A stretch of DNA of 64,000 bases from Gordonia sp. PDNC005 (GCF_016919385.1 NZ_CP070351.1:2170001-2234000); one strand, 5' to 3'. Shown: positions 47,496 to 58,015, counted from the first letter of the stretch. A program made the numbers and translations. The notes: a model not told the origin generated them from the letters alone.

Positions 47496-49037
47496 GTGGC
47501 AGAGTTGACACCTGTGAGCAGCAACGACTTCTCCGACCGCGTTCGCGGTCCGCGCATCGAACTGACCACTGCCCTCGCCAAGGACGACGACGTCCTGGTG
47601 ATCGGCCTGATCGCCGCAGAGGACGCCGACACCGAAGCACCGTCCCTGCTGATCGGCGAGGACCTCCTCGACGACGCGACGGCCGACGCCGTGTCGGCGA
47701 GCGTCGCGGCCCTCGGCGGCACCGGCCGCAGCGGAGAGATCCTCAGCTTTCCGGCTCCGGCCTCGCTGCCGGTCCGTCTGATCCAGACCGTCGGCCTCGG
47801 CCAGGACACCGGCGAGCACGACGCCGACACGATCCGACAGGCCGCAGGCGAGTCCGTCCGCAAACTCGACGGTGTCGGCCGGGTGGTCAGCACTCTCGCC
47901 CAGGCCGGTGTCGGCCCCGCGGCGGAGGGCTACTTCCTCGGCGCATACCGCTTCGAGGAGTTCCGCTCGGAGAAGTCGGCGTCGAAGAAGCAGGCGCCGT
48001 CGGAGGTCCGACTGCTGGCCACCAAGTCGAAGGAGAATCGCGCAGAGCTCGATCACGCGCTGATCGTCGCCGACGCTGTCGCGCTCGCCCGAGACTTCGT
48101 CAACACTCCCCCGAGTCACCTGTTCCCGGCGGAGTTCGCCGAGCGCACCCGTGTACTCGCCAGCCAGGCCGGTCTCCGCGTCGAGATCCTCGACGACGTC
48201 GAGCTCGCCAAGGCCGGTTACGGCGGAATCGTCGGTGTCGGCAAGGGCAGCTCCCGCCCGCCGCGTCTGGTTCGACTCGTCCACGAGGCCAAGGGCGCGG
48301 AACGCACAGTCGCGCTTGTCGGCAAGGGCATCACATTCGACACCGGCGGCATCTCGATCAAGCCCGCCGCGGGCATGGACCACATGACCTCCGACATGGG
48401 CGGCGCCGCAGCGGTTGTCGCGACGGCGATCGCCGCCGCCAAGCTCGATGTGAACGTCACCGTCATCGCCACCGTGCCGATGGCCGAGAACATGCCGTCG
48501 GGTACCGCCCAGCGACCGGGCGACGTCCTGACGCAGTACGGCGGAACGACAGTCGAGGTCCTCAACACTGACGCCGAGGGACGGCTGATCCTCGCCGACG
48601 CGATCGTCCGCGCCTGCGAGGACGATCCGGACTACCTGATCGACACCGCTACGCTGACCGGCGCGCAGATGGTGGCACTCGGCAACCGGACGCCCGGCGT
48701 GCTCGGCACCGATGATTTCCGTGATCGCGTCGCGTCGGTCTCGCAGAGTGTCGGCGAGAACGGCTGGCCCATGCCGATGCCGTCAGAGCTGCGCGGTGAC
48801 CTCGATTCGCGAGTCGCCGACCTCGCCAACGTCACCAACCATCGTTGGGGCGGGATGCTGTCCGCGGCGATCTTCCTCAAGGAGTTCGTAGGCGAAGGAA
48901 TCGGCTGGGCGCACGTGGACGTCGCGGGTCCTGCGTTCAACACCTCCGGACCGTGGGGTTACACGACCAAGGGCGGCACGGGTGTGCCCGTTCGCACGCT
49001 GATCGCGGTTCTCGAAGACGTCGTCGAGAACGGCTGA
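47496..49037 (+). CDS. pepB: Leucyl aminopeptidase (M17 family)
   Basis: Cytosolic di-metal aminopeptidase. The catalytic domain has [17 protein letters not shown] (metal-binding Lys and Asp), [18 protein letters not shown] and the M17 signature [12 protein letters not shown]; the C-terminus [10 protein letters not shown] matches relatives. 513 residues from GTG 47496; a GTG at 47514 (SSNDFSDRV) is an equal candidate and neither has a ribosome site. Counterpart Rv2213. Divergent from gcvT. Confidence 0.92.
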   Translation: MAELTPVSSNDFSDRVRGPRIELTTALAKDDDVLVIGLIAAEDADTEAPSLLIGEDLLDDATADAVSASVAALGGTGRSGEILSFPAPASLPVRLIQTVGLGQDTGEHDADTIRQAAGESVRKLDGVGRVVSTLAQAGVGPAAEGYFLGAYRFEEFRSEKSASKKQAPSEVRLLATKSKENRAELDHALIVADAVALARDFVNTPPSHLFPAEFAERTRVLASQAGLRVEILDDVELAKAGYGGIVGVGKGSSRPPRLVRLVHEAKGAERTVALVGKGITFDTGGISIKPAAGMDHMTSDMGGAAAVVATAIAAAKLDVNVTVIATVPMAENMPSGTAQRPGDVLTQYGGTTVEVLNTDAEGRLILADAIVRACEDDPDYLIDTATLTGAQMVALGNRTPGVLGTDDFRDRVASVSQSVGENGWPMPMPSELRGDLDSRVADLANVTNHRWGGMLSAAIFLKEFVGEGIGWAHVDVAGPAFNTSGPWGYTTKGGTGVPVRTLIAVLEDVVENG

Positions 49038-49233
49038 GGCGACGGCGAATCCGCTACCGGCGGGTAACTGATGGACTCCCCTGAGCGGTTCACGGGTTGC
49101 GGGTACTGTGAATTCGGGAGTCGGTCGATCCACCGCCTGCACCACGCGTGAGCGCACCACTGCACACGCGATAAGCACCCGCGAATCGGCTTGACCGAAC
49201 GGCACAAGTTCACGAGTTAGGGAGTCACACGCA

Positions 49234-50985
49234 ATGGCCTTCTCTGTTGAGATGCCCGCCCTGGGTGAGAGCGTCACCGAGGGAACCGTCACCCAATGGC
49301 TGAAGCAGGAAGGCGACACCGTCGAAATCGACGAGCCCCTGCTCGAGGTCTCGACCGACAAGGTCGACACCGAGATCCCGTCCCCGGTGGCGGGCGTCCT
49401 GACCAAGATCGTCGCCCACGAGGACGACGTGGTCGAGGTCGGAGGCCAGTTGGCTCTCATCGGAGAGGCCGGCGAGGCCGCTCCCGAAGCAGAGGAGCCC
49501 GCGGCAGCGGCCGCTCCCGAGCCGGAGGCCGAGCCCGAGGCTGAACCCGCTCCGGCCGAGGCCGCTCCGGCGGCCGAGACCTCGGCTGCCGCACCCGCGA
49601 GCGGCTCCGCGTCCGGCACCGATGTCGTGATGCCCGAACTCGGCGAGTCGGTCACCGAAGGCACCGTCACCAACTGGCTCAAGGCCGTCGGCGACACCGT
49701 CGACGTGGACGAGCCGCTGCTGGAGGTCTCGACCGACAAGGTCGACACCGAGATCCCGTCGCCCGTCGCAGGTGTGCTCCTGGAGATCATCGCCGACACC
49801 GACGACGTCGTCGACGTCGGTGGTCGTCTCGCCGTGATCGGCGACGCGAACGCCGCACCGGCGTCTGAGCCGGCCCCGAAGGCGGCCCCCGAGCCCGAGG
49901 CCGAGCCGGAGCCCGCACCCGAGCCGAAGCCCGCACCCGCTCCCGCACCGAAGACCGAGGCGAAGCCCGAACCGGCGCCCGCCCCGGCCGAGCCGGAGCA
50001 GGCCGCCCCGGCCGCGTCGTCGGAGACCCTGGAGTCGACCCCGTACGTCACTCCCCTCGTGCGCAAGCTCGCCGCCGAGAACGACATCGACCTCTCGACG
50101 CTGACCGGCACCGGTGTCGGCGGACGCATCCGGAAGCAGGACGTGCTCGCCGCTGCCGAGGCGAAGAAGGCTCCGGCGCCCGCACCGGCCGCAGCTGCAC
50201 CCGCCGCCGCTCCCGCTGCGGCTGCTCCGGCCGTCGCGACTGCCAGCCCCGAGCTCGCGGCGCTCCGCGGAACGACGCAGAAGATCAACCGCATCCGTCA
50301 GATCACCGCGGCGAAGACCCGTGAGTCGCTGCAGACGAGCGCACAGCTCACGCAGGTCCACGAAGTCGACATGACCAAGGTCGCGACGCTGCGGAAGGCC
50401 GCCAAGGCGGGCTTCGCCGCCGCCGAGGGCGTCAACCTGACGTTCCTGCCGTTCTTCGCCAAGGCCGTCGTCGAGGCCCTCAAGGCGCACCCGAACGTCA
50501 ACGCGTCGATCAACGAAGAGGCGAAGGAGATCACGTACCACGCGGCCGTGAACCTCGGCATCGCCGTGGACACACCGCAGGGACTGCTCTCGCCTGTGAT
50601 CCACAACGCCGACGACTTGTCGCTGGCGGGCCTCGCCCGTGCGATCGCCGACATCGCCGACCGCGCACGCAACGGCGGTCTCAAGCCCGATGAGCTCGCA
50701 GGCGGCACTTTCACCATCACGAACATCGGCAGCCAGGGCGCACTGTTCGACACGCCGATCCTGGTTCCGCCGCAGGCCGCCATGCTCGGCACGGGTGCGA
50801 TCGTCAAGCGGCCGGTGGTCCTGACCGCGGCCGACGGCACCGAGTCGATCGCCTCGCGGTCGATGGCGTTCCTGCCGCTGACTTACGATCATCGCCTGAT
50901 CGACGGCGCTGACGCCGGTCGTTTCGTCACGACTGTCCGCAAGCGTCTGGAAGCCGGAGAGTTCGCCGGCGACCTGGGACTGTGA
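49234..50985 (+). CDS. sucB: Dihydrolipoamide acyltransferase E2 (DlaT/SucB type) with two lipoyl domains
   Basis: E2 core of a 2-oxoacid dehydrogenase complex; in mycobacteria the single such E2 serves pyruvate dehydrogenase and peroxynitrite reductase. Two lipoyl domains (about 1-77 and 128-205) each carry the lipoyl Lys in [16 protein letters not shown]. Ala/Pro/Glu-rich linkers follow, then an E3/E1-binding domain ([28 protein letters not shown]), and the catalytic domain with [16 protein letters not shown] (His and Asp). 583 residues. AGGGAG site upstream. The 196 bases before it (49038-49233) contain a promoter region and no gene. lipB and lipA, which lipoylate it, follow. Confidence 0.94.
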   Translation: MAFSVEMPALGESVTEGTVTQWLKQEGDTVEIDEPLLEVSTDKVDTEIPSPVAGVLTKIVAHEDDVVEVGGQLALIGEAGEAAPEAEEPAAAAAPEPEAEPEAEPAPAEAAPAAETSAAAPASGSASGTDVVMPELGESVTEGTVTNWLKAVGDTVDVDEPLLEVSTDKVDTEIPSPVAGVLLEIIADTDDVVDVGGRLAVIGDANAAPASEPAPKAAPEPEAEPEPAPEPKPAPAPAPKTEAKPEPAPAPAEPEQAAPAASSETLESTPYVTPLVRKLAAENDIDLSTLTGTGVGGRIRKQDVLAAAEAKKAPAPAPAAAAPAAAPAAAAPAVATASPELAALRGTTQKINRIRQITAAKTRESLQTSAQLTQVHEVDMTKVATLRKAAKAGFAAAEGVNLTFLPFFAKAVVEALKAHPNVNASINEEAKEITYHAAVNLGIAVDTPQGLLSPVIHNADDLSLAGLARAIADIADRARNGGLKPDELAGGTFTITNIGSQGALFDTPILVPPQAAMLGTGAIVKRPVVLTAADGTESIASRSMAFLPLTYDHRLIDGADAGRFVTTVRKRLEAGEFAGDLGL

Positions 50986-51007
50986 CACGCGTCCAATCCG
51001 CATGACC

Positions 51008-51044
51008 GCCGTTCGCGGCGACCATCCCGGTCGCCGCGGACGGC
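51008..51044 (+). terminator. Terminator after the E2 gene
   Basis: 16-base stem (51008-51023 with 51029-51044, core GCGGCGACC) with one mismatch and a 5-base loop, followed by a T-rich stretch (GTTCGTCTTTCC). It separates the E2 gene from lipB. Confidence 0.82.
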
Positions 51045-51152
51045 GTTCGTCTTTCCCGTCCGGAATGATTCCGGTGCGCGCCGCGTTGCAGATTCATGTG
51101 CCACGCCGCGACGCCTTTCCCGTCTGTCTGATGTGTTCTTTGGAGTGCCGCT

Positions 51153-51887
51153 GTGCGTAACGGATCCGCCCGATTGAGCAGTGAACCGATCGAGGTGCGA
51201 CGCCTCGGCGTGATCGACTATCCGGACGCTTATCGGATACAGCACGAGCTGGCCGATCAACGTGCGTCCGGCGAACTCGACCACGACGTGCTGCTTCTCC
51301 TCGAGCATCCATCGGTGTACACCGCGGGCAAGCGGACGCAGGACGCCGACCGCCCCACCAACGGGGCGCTCGTCATCGACGTCGACCGCGGCGGCCGCAT
51401 CACATGGCACGGCCCCGGCCAGCTCGTCGGCTACCCGATCGTGCTTCTCGCCGAACCGGTCGACGTCGTCGACTACGTCCGCCGCATCGAAGAAGCGCTC
51501 ATCCGAGTCTGCAACGGGCGGGGTCTGTCCACCGGCCGCGTCGACGGACGGTCCGGCGTCTGGATCGACGACGAGAAGGGCGACCGGAAACTCGGCCAGA
51601 TCGGCATCCGCGTCGCCAAGGGCGTGACGCTGCACGGCTTCGCCCTCAACGTCGACCCCGACATGACGGTGTTCGACGCGATCGTGCCGTGCGGGATCCC
51701 CGACGCGGGCGTCACCTCGATCGCGAAGGAGATCGGCGCGCCCATCAGCGTCGACTCGATCCTCGATGAGGTGACGGCTTCGATCGCCGAATGTCTCGAC
51801 GATCCGATCCCGCCGTCACCCGGTCACACCGCCGACGTGCTCGACTCGACATCCCCCACACCCTCGACCGTAGGAACTCTGCAGTGA
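51153..51887 (+). CDS. lipB: Lipoyl(octanoyl) transferase
   Basis: Transfers octanoyl from acyl carrier protein to lipoyl domains via a Cys thioester. The acceptor pocket region [19 protein letters not shown], the catalytic Lys146 in [10 protein letters not shown] and nucleophile Cys180 in [15 protein letters not shown] are present. 244 residues from GTG 51153 (no strong ribosome site), with a variable Pro/Ser-rich tail. Its stop overlaps the lipA start (GTGA). The 167 bases upstream hold the E2 terminator and a promoter region. Confidence 0.95.
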   Translation: MRNGSARLSSEPIEVRRLGVIDYPDAYRIQHELADQRASGELDHDVLLLLEHPSVYTAGKRTQDADRPTNGALVIDVDRGGRITWHGPGQLVGYPIVLLAEPVDVVDYVRRIEEALIRVCNGRGLSTGRVDGRSGVWIDDEKGDRKLGQIGIRVAKGVTLHGFALNVDPDMTVFDAIVPCGIPDAGVTSIAKEIGAPISVDSILDEVTASIAECLDDPIPPSPGHTADVLDSTSPTPSTVGTLQ

Positions 51888-52921
51888 CTGCCACACCGTC
51901 CACCCCGTCCCCCGCCGACGCCCCGAGCGGCCGCAAACTGCTCCGTCTCGAGGTCCGCAACGCGCAGACCCCCATCGAACGCAAGCCCAAGTGGATCAAG
52001 ACCAAGGCGACGATGGGCCCGGAGTACACCGAGCTCAAGTCGCTGGTGAAGGGTGAAGGTCTGCACACCGTGTGCGAGGAGGCCGGCTGCCCCAACATCT
52101 ACGAGTGCTGGGAAGACCGCGAGGCCACCTTCCTCATCGGAGGTGAGCAGTGCACCCGACGCTGCGACTTCTGCCAGATCGACACGGGCAAGCCCTCCGC
52201 GCTCGACCGCGACGAGCCCCGTCGCGTGGCCGAGTCGGTCCGGTCGATGGGATTGCGCTACTCGACGATCACCGGCGTCGCACGCGACGACCTTCCCGAC
52301 GAGGGCGCATGGCTGTACGCGGAGACCGTCCGCAAGATTCACGAACTGAACCCCGGCACGGGCGTCGAGAATCTGATCCCCGACTTCCACGCCAAGCCCG
52401 ACCTGCTCGCCGAGGTCTTCGAGTCTCGCCCCGAGGTCCTCGCCCACAACGTGGAGACCGTGCCGCGCATCTTCAAGCGGATCCGCCCCGCCTTCCGTTA
52501 CGAGCGGTCACTCGACGTGATCACCCAGGCGCGCGACTTCGGCCTGGTCACCAAGTCGAACCTGATCCTCGGCATGGGCGAGACACCGGAGGAGATCCAA
52601 GAATCGCTTCGCGACCTGCACGAAGCAGGCTGCGACATCGTGACGATCACCCAATACCTGCGCCCGTCGCCACGACACCACCCGGTGGAGCGCTGGGTGA
52701 AGCCCGAAGAGTTCGTCGAGCACTCGCAGTACGCGGAAGAGCTCGGTTTCGCCGGCGTGATGGCCGGACCACTCGTCCGCTCGTCCTACCGCGCCGGACG
52801 CCTCTACTCGCAGGCCATGGCACGCCACGGGCGCGAACTCGCGCCGGAACTCGCACACCTCGCCTCCGAGGGATCGGCGGCACAGGAAGCGTCGTCCGTC
52901 CTCGCTCGGATGTCGCGCTGA
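51884..52921 (+). CDS. lipA: Lipoyl synthase
   Basis: Radical SAM enzyme that inserts two sulfurs into octanoyl-lipoyl domains. The auxiliary cluster motif [12 protein letters not shown] and the SAM cluster motif CTRRCDFC are both intact, and the C-terminal RSSYRAG supplies the auxiliary Ser ligand. 345 residues from GTG 51884, overlapping lipB by 4 bases (GTGA). The first 15 residues are variable. The operon lipB-lipA-DUF4191 follows the mycobacterial order. Confidence 0.96.
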   Translation: MTATPSTPSPADAPSGRKLLRLEVRNAQTPIERKPKWIKTKATMGPEYTELKSLVKGEGLHTVCEEAGCPNIYECWEDREATFLIGGEQCTRRCDFCQIDTGKPSALDRDEPRRVAESVRSMGLRYSTITGVARDDLPDEGAWLYAETVRKIHELNPGTGVENLIPDFHAKPDLLAEVFESRPEVLAHNVETVPRIFKRIRPAFRYERSLDVITQARDFGLVTKSNLILGMGETPEEIQESLRDLHEAGCDIVTITQYLRPSPRHHPVERWVKPEEFVEHSQYAEELGFAGVMAGPLVRSSYRAGRLYSQAMARHGRELAPELAHLASEGSAAQEASSVLARMSR

Positions 52922-52963
52922 CCGCGCGACGTATCCCGCATCGAGACCTTTAGACTGGTAGGC

Positions 52964-53710
52964 ATGGCGAAGGCGCAAGACAAGAGCAAAGAGGCGAAGG
53001 CCGCAGCGAAGGCCGCCCGCAAGGCGGCCAGCAAGGAACGCCGTCAGCAAATCTGGCAGGCGTTCCAGATGCAGCGCAAGGAGGACAAGGCCCTCATTCC
53101 GCTGATGGCGGCAGTGATCCTCGGCGTGACGGCGATCTTCGTCGTTCTGAGCCTCTTCGCATTCGGGCCGCTGTGGATGATGATCCCGCTCGGCCTGATC
53201 CTCGGTGTGCTGCTGTCGTTCATCCTGTTCGGCCGCCGCGTCCAGAAGACCGTGTACAAGAAGGCCGACGGACAGCCGGGCGCCGCCGGATGGGCGCTGG
53301 GCAACATCCGCGGCCAGTGGCGAGTGCAGCAGGCCGTCGCCGGAACATCTCACCTCGACGCAGTGCACCGCGTGATCGGCAAGCCGGGCGTGATCCTCGT
53401 GGCCGAAGGCCAGGCCAGCCGCGTGAAGCCGCTGATGTCGCAGGAGAAGAAGAAGGTCGCTCGCGTCGTCGGCGACACTCCCGTCTACGAGGTCATGGTC
53501 GGAGACGGCGAGGGCGAAGTCCCGCTCGCGAAGCTGGAACGCTACATCCGCAAGCTGCCGAACAACATCGACCGCAATCGCATGGAAGCCGTGGACGGTC
53601 GTCTGTCGGCGCTCAAGGCGAAGGGCGGCGCCGGCGCCGCGCTACCCAAGGGACCGATGCCTCAAGGCGCCAAGATGCGCAGCGCTGCACGTACCGTTCG
53701 TCGTCGCTGA
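52964..53710 (+). CDS. DUF4191 membrane protein (Rv2219 type)
   Basis: 248 residues. A strongly basic Lys/Ala-rich N-terminus, two membrane helices (IPLMAAVILGVTAIFVVLSL and WMMIPLGLILGVLLSFILFG), then a conserved cytosolic domain (GAAGWALGNIRGQWRVQQAV, GKPGVILVAEG). Function unknown. Starts 42 bases after lipA, so probably co-transcribed with lipBA. In relatives it is always beside lipA. Confidence 0.88.
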   Translation: MAKAQDKSKEAKAAAKAARKAASKERRQQIWQAFQMQRKEDKALIPLMAAVILGVTAIFVVLSLFAFGPLWMMIPLGLILGVLLSFILFGRRVQKTVYKKADGQPGAAGWALGNIRGQWRVQQAVAGTSHLDAVHRVIGKPGVILVAEGQASRVKPLMSQEKKKVARVVGDTPVYEVMVGDGEGEVPLAKLERYIRKLPNNIDRNRMEAVDGRLSALKAKGGAGAALPKGPMPQGAKMRSAARTVRRR

Positions 53711-53740
53711 CCTTCGAGCTCAAGGCATTTCCTCGCTTCA

Positions 53741-53888
53741 GACCGAAAGGCGAGGCGAAGCAGTTTCCTCGGCAGTCCTCGCGGGCTCGCCTAGCGGCTC
53801 GCGCGCAGCGGAGGGCTCCGAAACTGTTTCGCCTCGCCTTCTTCGTTGGTCTGTCCCTGCTTCCTGCTCGTTGCGTGTCGAAGCGTCG
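53741..53888. repeat. Imperfect inverted repeat and repeat fragment after DUF4191 gene
   Basis: Arms 53747-53767 and 53820-53840 (core GGCGAGGCGAAGCAGTTTC) pair with one mismatch around a structured 52-base loop that has its own GCTCGC/GCGAGC-type pairing. Downstream, 53864-53888 resembles a shortened arm of the repeat at 38497. The region lies between convergent genes and contains no ORF I trust. Confidence 0.75.
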
Positions 53889-53898
53889 TGACAAGTGA

Positions 53899-54648
53899 TC
53901 AGACCCGGTACCAGCGCGCGGCGTTGGACCAGAGCACGTCGTCGATGAGGTCGTCGCCGACCGCTTCACGAACGAGGTCGAGATCGGTGTCGAGGAATGG
54001 CCGCGGGGCACGTGTCGACGGCAGGTCGGTTCCGACCATCAGCGCTCCGGGATCCACGTCTACGATCGCCCGCATCGCGGCCACCGGGTCGAGTTCGATG
54101 CGACCGAACCCGGTGGCTTTCACTCGGACTCCGGCCCCCACCAGCCGCAGCAGGTCTGTGAACCCGTCTGCCGACAGTCCAAGGTGGTCGATGCTGATCG
54201 CCGGAAGCCTGCGAAGCATCGGCGCGAGCGCGGCGAGGTCGTTCGAATCGATGTAGAGCTCGCTGTGCCAGCCGACGAGGTCGTGCACTCGGCACGCCAA
54301 CGACTCGAGTTCGTCGAGCGACGCCGATCCCCCGCGTCGGACGTTGAACCGGACAGCCCGTACACCGAGGCCGTCCAACTCGGCGATCCGATCGTCAGGC
54401 GTGTCGGCCGGAATCTGGGTGACACCGACGAAACATCCGGGCAGAGTCGCCAGAGCGTCGAGGAGATACGTCTGGTCGAATGCCTGGAACGACCCGGAGA
54501 CGACCGCCCCACCCCGCACCCCCAAGTCTCGGACTCGGCTCGCATAGTCCGCAGCGGTGAACGCCGGCGGCAGGTATCCGTTGTTCTCGACGAGCGGGAA
54601 TCGCGGATCCACGATGTGCAGGTGGGCGTCGAACAGTCTGCGGGTCAT
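53899..54648 (-). CDS. Amidohydrolase-2 family protein
   Basis: 249-residue TIM-barrel hydrolase of the amidohydrolase-2/LigI-like group. Metal-site signatures are the first-strand HxH (FDAHLHIVD), IDHLGLSADGF and the late Asp in MVGTDLPSTRAPRPF. Such enzymes hydrolyse lactones, decarboxylate or hydrate ring-derived acids. I start at ATG 54648, where the motif begins; it overlaps the FMO stop (ATGA). Last gene of the TetR-controlled operon, so a lactone from the Baeyer-Villiger step is a plausible substrate (inference). Confidence 0.82.
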   Translation of the reverse strand: MTRRLFDAHLHIVDPRFPLVENNGYLPPAFTAADYASRVRDLGVRGGAVVSGSFQAFDQTYLLDALATLPGCFVGVTQIPADTPDDRIAELDGLGVRAVRFNVRRGGSASLDELESLACRVHDLVGWHSELYIDSNDLAALAPMLRRLPAISIDHLGLSADGFTDLLRLVGAGVRVKATGFGRIELDPVAAMRAIVDVDPGALMVGTDLPSTRAPRPFLDTDLDLVREAVGDDLIDDVLWSNAARWYRV

Positions 54649-56126
54649 CGCGTTCGGACGATCCTCGAACGCCCCACGACGAAGTGCTCCTCTTGTGGAG
54701 CTGCGAGCATGCGGTCGAGGGTCCGGCGGTCGAACGGCCACAGGTCGATGCCCGAACCGGTCTGGTACCAGGAGTTGCAGCCGGTGTTCCAGACAGTCGG
54801 CTCCATCGCCTCGGCCACCTGCGCGTTGAACTCGGCCGTCGCCTCCTCGGTCACCTCGACCTCGTCGACGTCGCCGGACCGGAACCTCTCCAACCACGCG
54901 ATGATGTACGTCGCAGTCTTCGATGCGGAGTGCTGCAGTGAAATCGAACCGGTCGGAGAGTTGGGGCCGAGAACCGTGAACAGGTTCGGGAAGCCGGGGA
55001 TCGCGGTCATCCGGTAGGCTCGCGGACCGTCGCTCCAGACGTCGTCGAGCTTCACTCCGTCACGTCCGACGACGTTCATCGGACGCATGTAGTCGTGCGC
55101 ACGGAAGCCGGTCGCCAGAACGATCACGTCCACGTCATGGGTACGACCGTCCTCGGTGACGATGCCGCCATGGACAACTCGGTTGATGCCCGAACTGACC
55201 ACTTCGGTGTTGCGTGCGTTGATCGCCCGGTAATACGACCCCGACAGCACTTGGCGTTTGCACAGCGGCTCGTAGTCAGGGGTGAGCTGATCGCGCAGCG
55301 CTCCCGATCCCACCTGCGCACGTAGTGAGATCTCTGCGTACTTCTGCACGGCGCGCCGACGCCAGGTCGGCTTCGTGACGACGTCGACGAGGATTCCCGC
55401 TCCTTTCAGCAGGACACTGTGCAGCGCGTCCTGAACCGAAGGTGCTGCGCGGAAGAGCTTGGCCACGCCGGGCACGGCGGGGAGATGCATCGGCGCCCAG
55501 AGAATCCACTGCGGTGAGCGGACGAAGTGAGTCACCGAGGCCGCCTCCGGCTGCAGCGCGGACACCACCTGAACGCCTGTCGAACCGGTGCCGAGTACCG
55601 CGATGCGCCTGCCAGCGGTGACCAGATCGTCGTCCCACCGTGCAGTGTGCACAACGGGCCCGTCGAACGTGTCGAGACCGTCGATGTCGGGATACGCCGG
55701 ATTGTGCAGGACACCCGTCGCGCAGATGACGAAGTCCGCGACGTGGACGTCGCCCGCCGACGTGCTGACCGTCCACTCCCCCGACACGTCGTCGAAGACG
55801 GTCGAGACCACCTCCGTGTCGAGGCGGATCCGATCGGCGAGGCCGAACTGCTCGACGACGTCGCGGTGATACTGCTGGATCTGCGGCCCGGTGGCCCAGA
55901 TCCTCGACCAGTCCGGTTTGGGCGCGAACGCAAACTGATAGATCTCCGACGGCACGTCGCAGGTCAGTCCGGGGTAGTGATTCCAGTACCAGACCCCGCC
56001 GACGTCCGAGCCCTTCTCGAGGACGACGAAGTCGGTGAACCCAGCACGATCGAGATGGTGGGCCGTGGTGATTCCGGCGACGCCCGCACCGATGACGACG
56101 ATGCGCGGCTCCCTGCGACCGCTCAC
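54645..56126 (-). CDS. Flavin-containing / Baeyer-Villiger-type monooxygenase
   Basis: 493 residues. N-terminal FAD motif VVIGAGVAGITTAHHL, internal NADPH motif AVLGTGSTGVQVV, and the fingerprint TFDGPVVHTARWD, which follows the Baeyer-Villiger pattern FxGxxxHxxxW. LGPNSPTGSIS and the ATGF motif (VLATGFRAHDYM) are also present. Likely inserts oxygen beside a ketone to give an ester or lactone, using NADPH. Begins at GTG 56126, overlapping the patatin stop (GTGA). In mycobacteria related enzymes also activate thioamide drugs; the natural substrate here is unknown. Confidence 0.88.
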   Translation of the reverse strand: MSGRREPRIVVIGAGVAGITTAHHLDRAGFTDFVVLEKGSDVGGVWYWNHYPGLTCDVPSEIYQFAFAPKPDWSRIWATGPQIQQYHRDVVEQFGLADRIRLDTEVVSTVFDDVSGEWTVSTSAGDVHVADFVICATGVLHNPAYPDIDGLDTFDGPVVHTARWDDDLVTAGRRIAVLGTGSTGVQVVSALQPEAASVTHFVRSPQWILWAPMHLPAVPGVAKLFRAAPSVQDALHSVLLKGAGILVDVVTKPTWRRRAVQKYAEISLRAQVGSGALRDQLTPDYEPLCKRQVLSGSYYRAINARNTEVVSSGINRVVHGGIVTEDGRTHDVDVIVLATGFRAHDYMRPMNVVGRDGVKLDDVWSDGPRAYRMTAIPGFPNLFTVLGPNSPTGSISLQHSASKTATYIIAWLERFRSGDVDEVEVTEEATAEFNAQVAEAMEPTVWNTGCNSWYQTGSGIDLWPFDRRTLDRMLAAPQEEHFVVGRSRIVRTR

Positions 56127-57055
56127 GCGACTGCTCCCTCGTCGAGTGCACGGCGGACGCTGTCGGCGGCGGAGATCATCGACTGCTCGAACGCCTCGGC
56201 GCGCTTGTCGCGCGCCATGAAGTTGGGACCGAGGCCACGCAGGTCACGAGCGTCGGGAGTGATCACCACGACCTCGGTGCCGCGTGCCCGGACCGCTTCG
56301 ACTTCTCGCCACATCACAGCCGACATCGGCTTGCGGAGGAGGAGCCTCTCGAGGGCGCCCCCGATCCCGGGCCCGGAGGCCGCCCCCGCCGACGCCATCG
56401 GCGCGAGAAGATAGATCAGGTCAGCCTCATCTGGACCGACCAGATCAACCGATGCGGTCGACGCCGCGCCGCCGTCCACGTACGTGCGACCGTCGATCTC
56501 CACCGGCGGCATCCAGCCGGGAATCGCCCACGACGCACGCAACGCCTGGCCTGCCGTGGCAGCGGGCGACCCCGGGCTGCCGAACGCGACACGTTCACCG
56601 TCCCCGGGCCGGTAGGCGACCAGCCGCACGCCATCGCGTTCGAACCAGTCACGCCCTCCAGTCGACGCGTCTGCGAGACGCTGGAGCCAGGCGGTGTCAC
56701 CACGGCCTCGCGGGGCGAGGCCGGTGAGTCGAGAATGCCCCGGTCCTCCGGCTCGAACGGCCGACAGGCTCGGCACCGCCGGTGCCGGCAGCTTCGGCAA
56801 CGACGGAGGACAGTCCGCGAGGTGACTGCACAGCACCGCGTTCGGCGGGTTCCCCTGCTGCATCGCAACGAGGTCGGCAACACTGTGCCCGCCCGCAAGC
56901 ATGGTGACGATCTCCGATCCGGCGGAAGTCCCCTGGAGGATCGACGCCGACGCCGGATCCCAGCCCGTCTGGTCGACGAGATGATGCAGCGCGGCGACGG
57001 TCCACGCACCGCCGATGGTTCCGCCGCAGCCGATGACGAGTGCGGTGCGGGTCAT
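56123..57055 (-). CDS. Patatin-like phospholipase/esterase
   Basis: 310 residues with the Ser-Asp dyad of patatins: oxyanion loop GCGGTIGGAW, nucleophile in GTSAGSEIV, and Asp in YVDGGAASTASVDL. Hydrolyses acyl esters, usually at the inner membrane or in the cytosol; no signal peptide. Start ATG overlaps the SDR stop (ATGA). In this operon it could hydrolyse the ester produced by the monooxygenase. Confidence 0.88.
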   Translation of the reverse strand: MTRTALVIGCGGTIGGAWTVAALHHLVDQTGWDPASASILQGTSAGSEIVTMLAGGHSVADLVAMQQGNPPNAVLCSHLADCPPSLPKLPAPAVPSLSAVRAGGPGHSRLTGLAPRGRGDTAWLQRLADASTGGRDWFERDGVRLVAYRPGDGERVAFGSPGSPAATAGQALRASWAIPGWMPPVEIDGRTYVDGGAASTASVDLVGPDEADLIYLLAPMASAGAASGPGIGGALERLLLRKPMSAVMWREVEAVRARGTEVVVITPDARDLRGLGPNFMARDKRAEAFEQSMISAADSVRRALDEGAVA

Positions 57056-57957
57056 GCGCCGGCCTCCGACTTGTCTGCCGCGTGATCACGGGACTGGCGA
57101 TCGATCCGGTCGAGGTATGCGCGACGCTCCTCGGCGTCCAACGCCATGGCCTGACGCTCCCCGGCCAGGCGACGAGCGACTCGCTCGACGAATTCGGGGA
57201 CGAACGCGTCGACGAGCACCCAACCGGGAGCGATCCAACCCGGCACAGACGTCCGAGGCGCTCTGACGCGGACACTGCGGACCACGGCTCTCGCCACGTC
57301 CTCCGGGTCGACCGTCGGCAGGATCCCACCCAGCTTCGCGCCGGACGCCAGTTCGGTGCGGACCGCCGACGGCAGGATCGCCGAGACCGTCACTCCGGTC
57401 CCGTCGTACTCCCGGCGCGCGGCAAGCGATGCTCCGAGCGCGGCGAACTTGCTCGCGTTGTACGTGACCATGCCCGGCAGCGGGATCATGCCGGCCAGCG
57501 AGGCGACGTTCACGATGTGCCCGACACCTGCGTCGCGCATGAGCGGCAACACGGACCGCATGCCGAGGAGGAGTCCGCGCACGTTCACGTCGAGCATCAG
57601 ATCAGTCGTCGCGTCCGGCTCGTCTTCGAACGGACCGACGGGCATCACGCCCGCATTGTTGACAAGAACGTCGATTCGTCCCGATTCGCCGATCACCGTC
57701 TCGACGAACCGGGTCCACGACGAATGCGAGGTGACATCCAGATGGGCCGATCGAATACCCAGCCGGGCCGCTGTCTGAGCGGCGACGTCGGCGTCGACGT
57801 CGCCGATCCACACCTGCGCCCCTCGACTCGCGAACAGTTCGGCGGTGGACGCACCGATGCCGCGGGCGCCGCCGGTGATCACGACGACGGCGCCGTCGAC
57901 GTCGATCGCCGGATTGGACGAGTTGAGGAATGGCAGCTTCATCATGCCGACGATCAT
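57052..57957 (-). CDS. Short-chain dehydrogenase/reductase
   Basis: 301 residues, classical SDR fold: TGGARGIG cofactor loop, NNAG, and YNASK catalytic Tyr/Lys with a Ser upstream (VNVASLAGM). Interconverts an alcohol and a ketone with NAD(P). The C-terminal 70 residues are an extra helical tail with a hydrophobic patch (APGWVLVDAFVPEF), seen in actinobacterial lipid-acting SDRs. Start ATG 57957 (two more in-frame ATGs follow within 15 bases); 7 bases upstream begins the operator. First gene of the operon SDR-patatin-FMO-amidohydrolase. Confidence 0.88.
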   Translation of the reverse strand: MIVGMMKLPFLNSSNPAIDVDGAVVVITGGARGIGASTAELFASRGAQVWIGDVDADVAAQTAARLGIRSAHLDVTSHSSWTRFVETVIGESGRIDVLVNNAGVMPVGPFEDEPDATTDLMLDVNVRGLLLGMRSVLPLMRDAGVGHIVNVASLAGMIPLPGMVTYNASKFAALGASLAARREYDGTGVTVSAILPSAVRTELASGAKLGGILPTVDPEDVARAVVRSVRVRAPRTSVPGWIAPGWVLVDAFVPEFVERVARRLAGERQAMALDAEERRAYLDRIDRQSRDHAADKSEAGA

Positions 57958-57964
57958 TGTTCAA

Positions 57965-57994
57965 ATACCGCCGGTATGTCAATACCCACGGTAT
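57965..57994. promoter_or_regulatory. Two operator palindromes between SDR operon and TetR gene
   Basis: ATACCG-C-CGGTAT (57965-57977, perfect 6-1-6) and ATACC-CAC-GGTAT (57982-57994, 5-3-5), 17 bases start to start. They fill the 58-base divergent region, so a repressor bound here would block both promoters. The form TACCG-N-CGGTA is typical for TetR sites in this order. Confidence 0.78.
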
Positions 57995-58015
57995 GCACCC
58001 GCTATGATCGTCTCC

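Noticed and set aside
48783..50985. Long minus-strand frames opposite pepB and the E2 gene
   Set aside because: They are low-complexity Ser/Ala/Gly or Arg/Asp-rich complements of the lipoyl-domain and linker codons.
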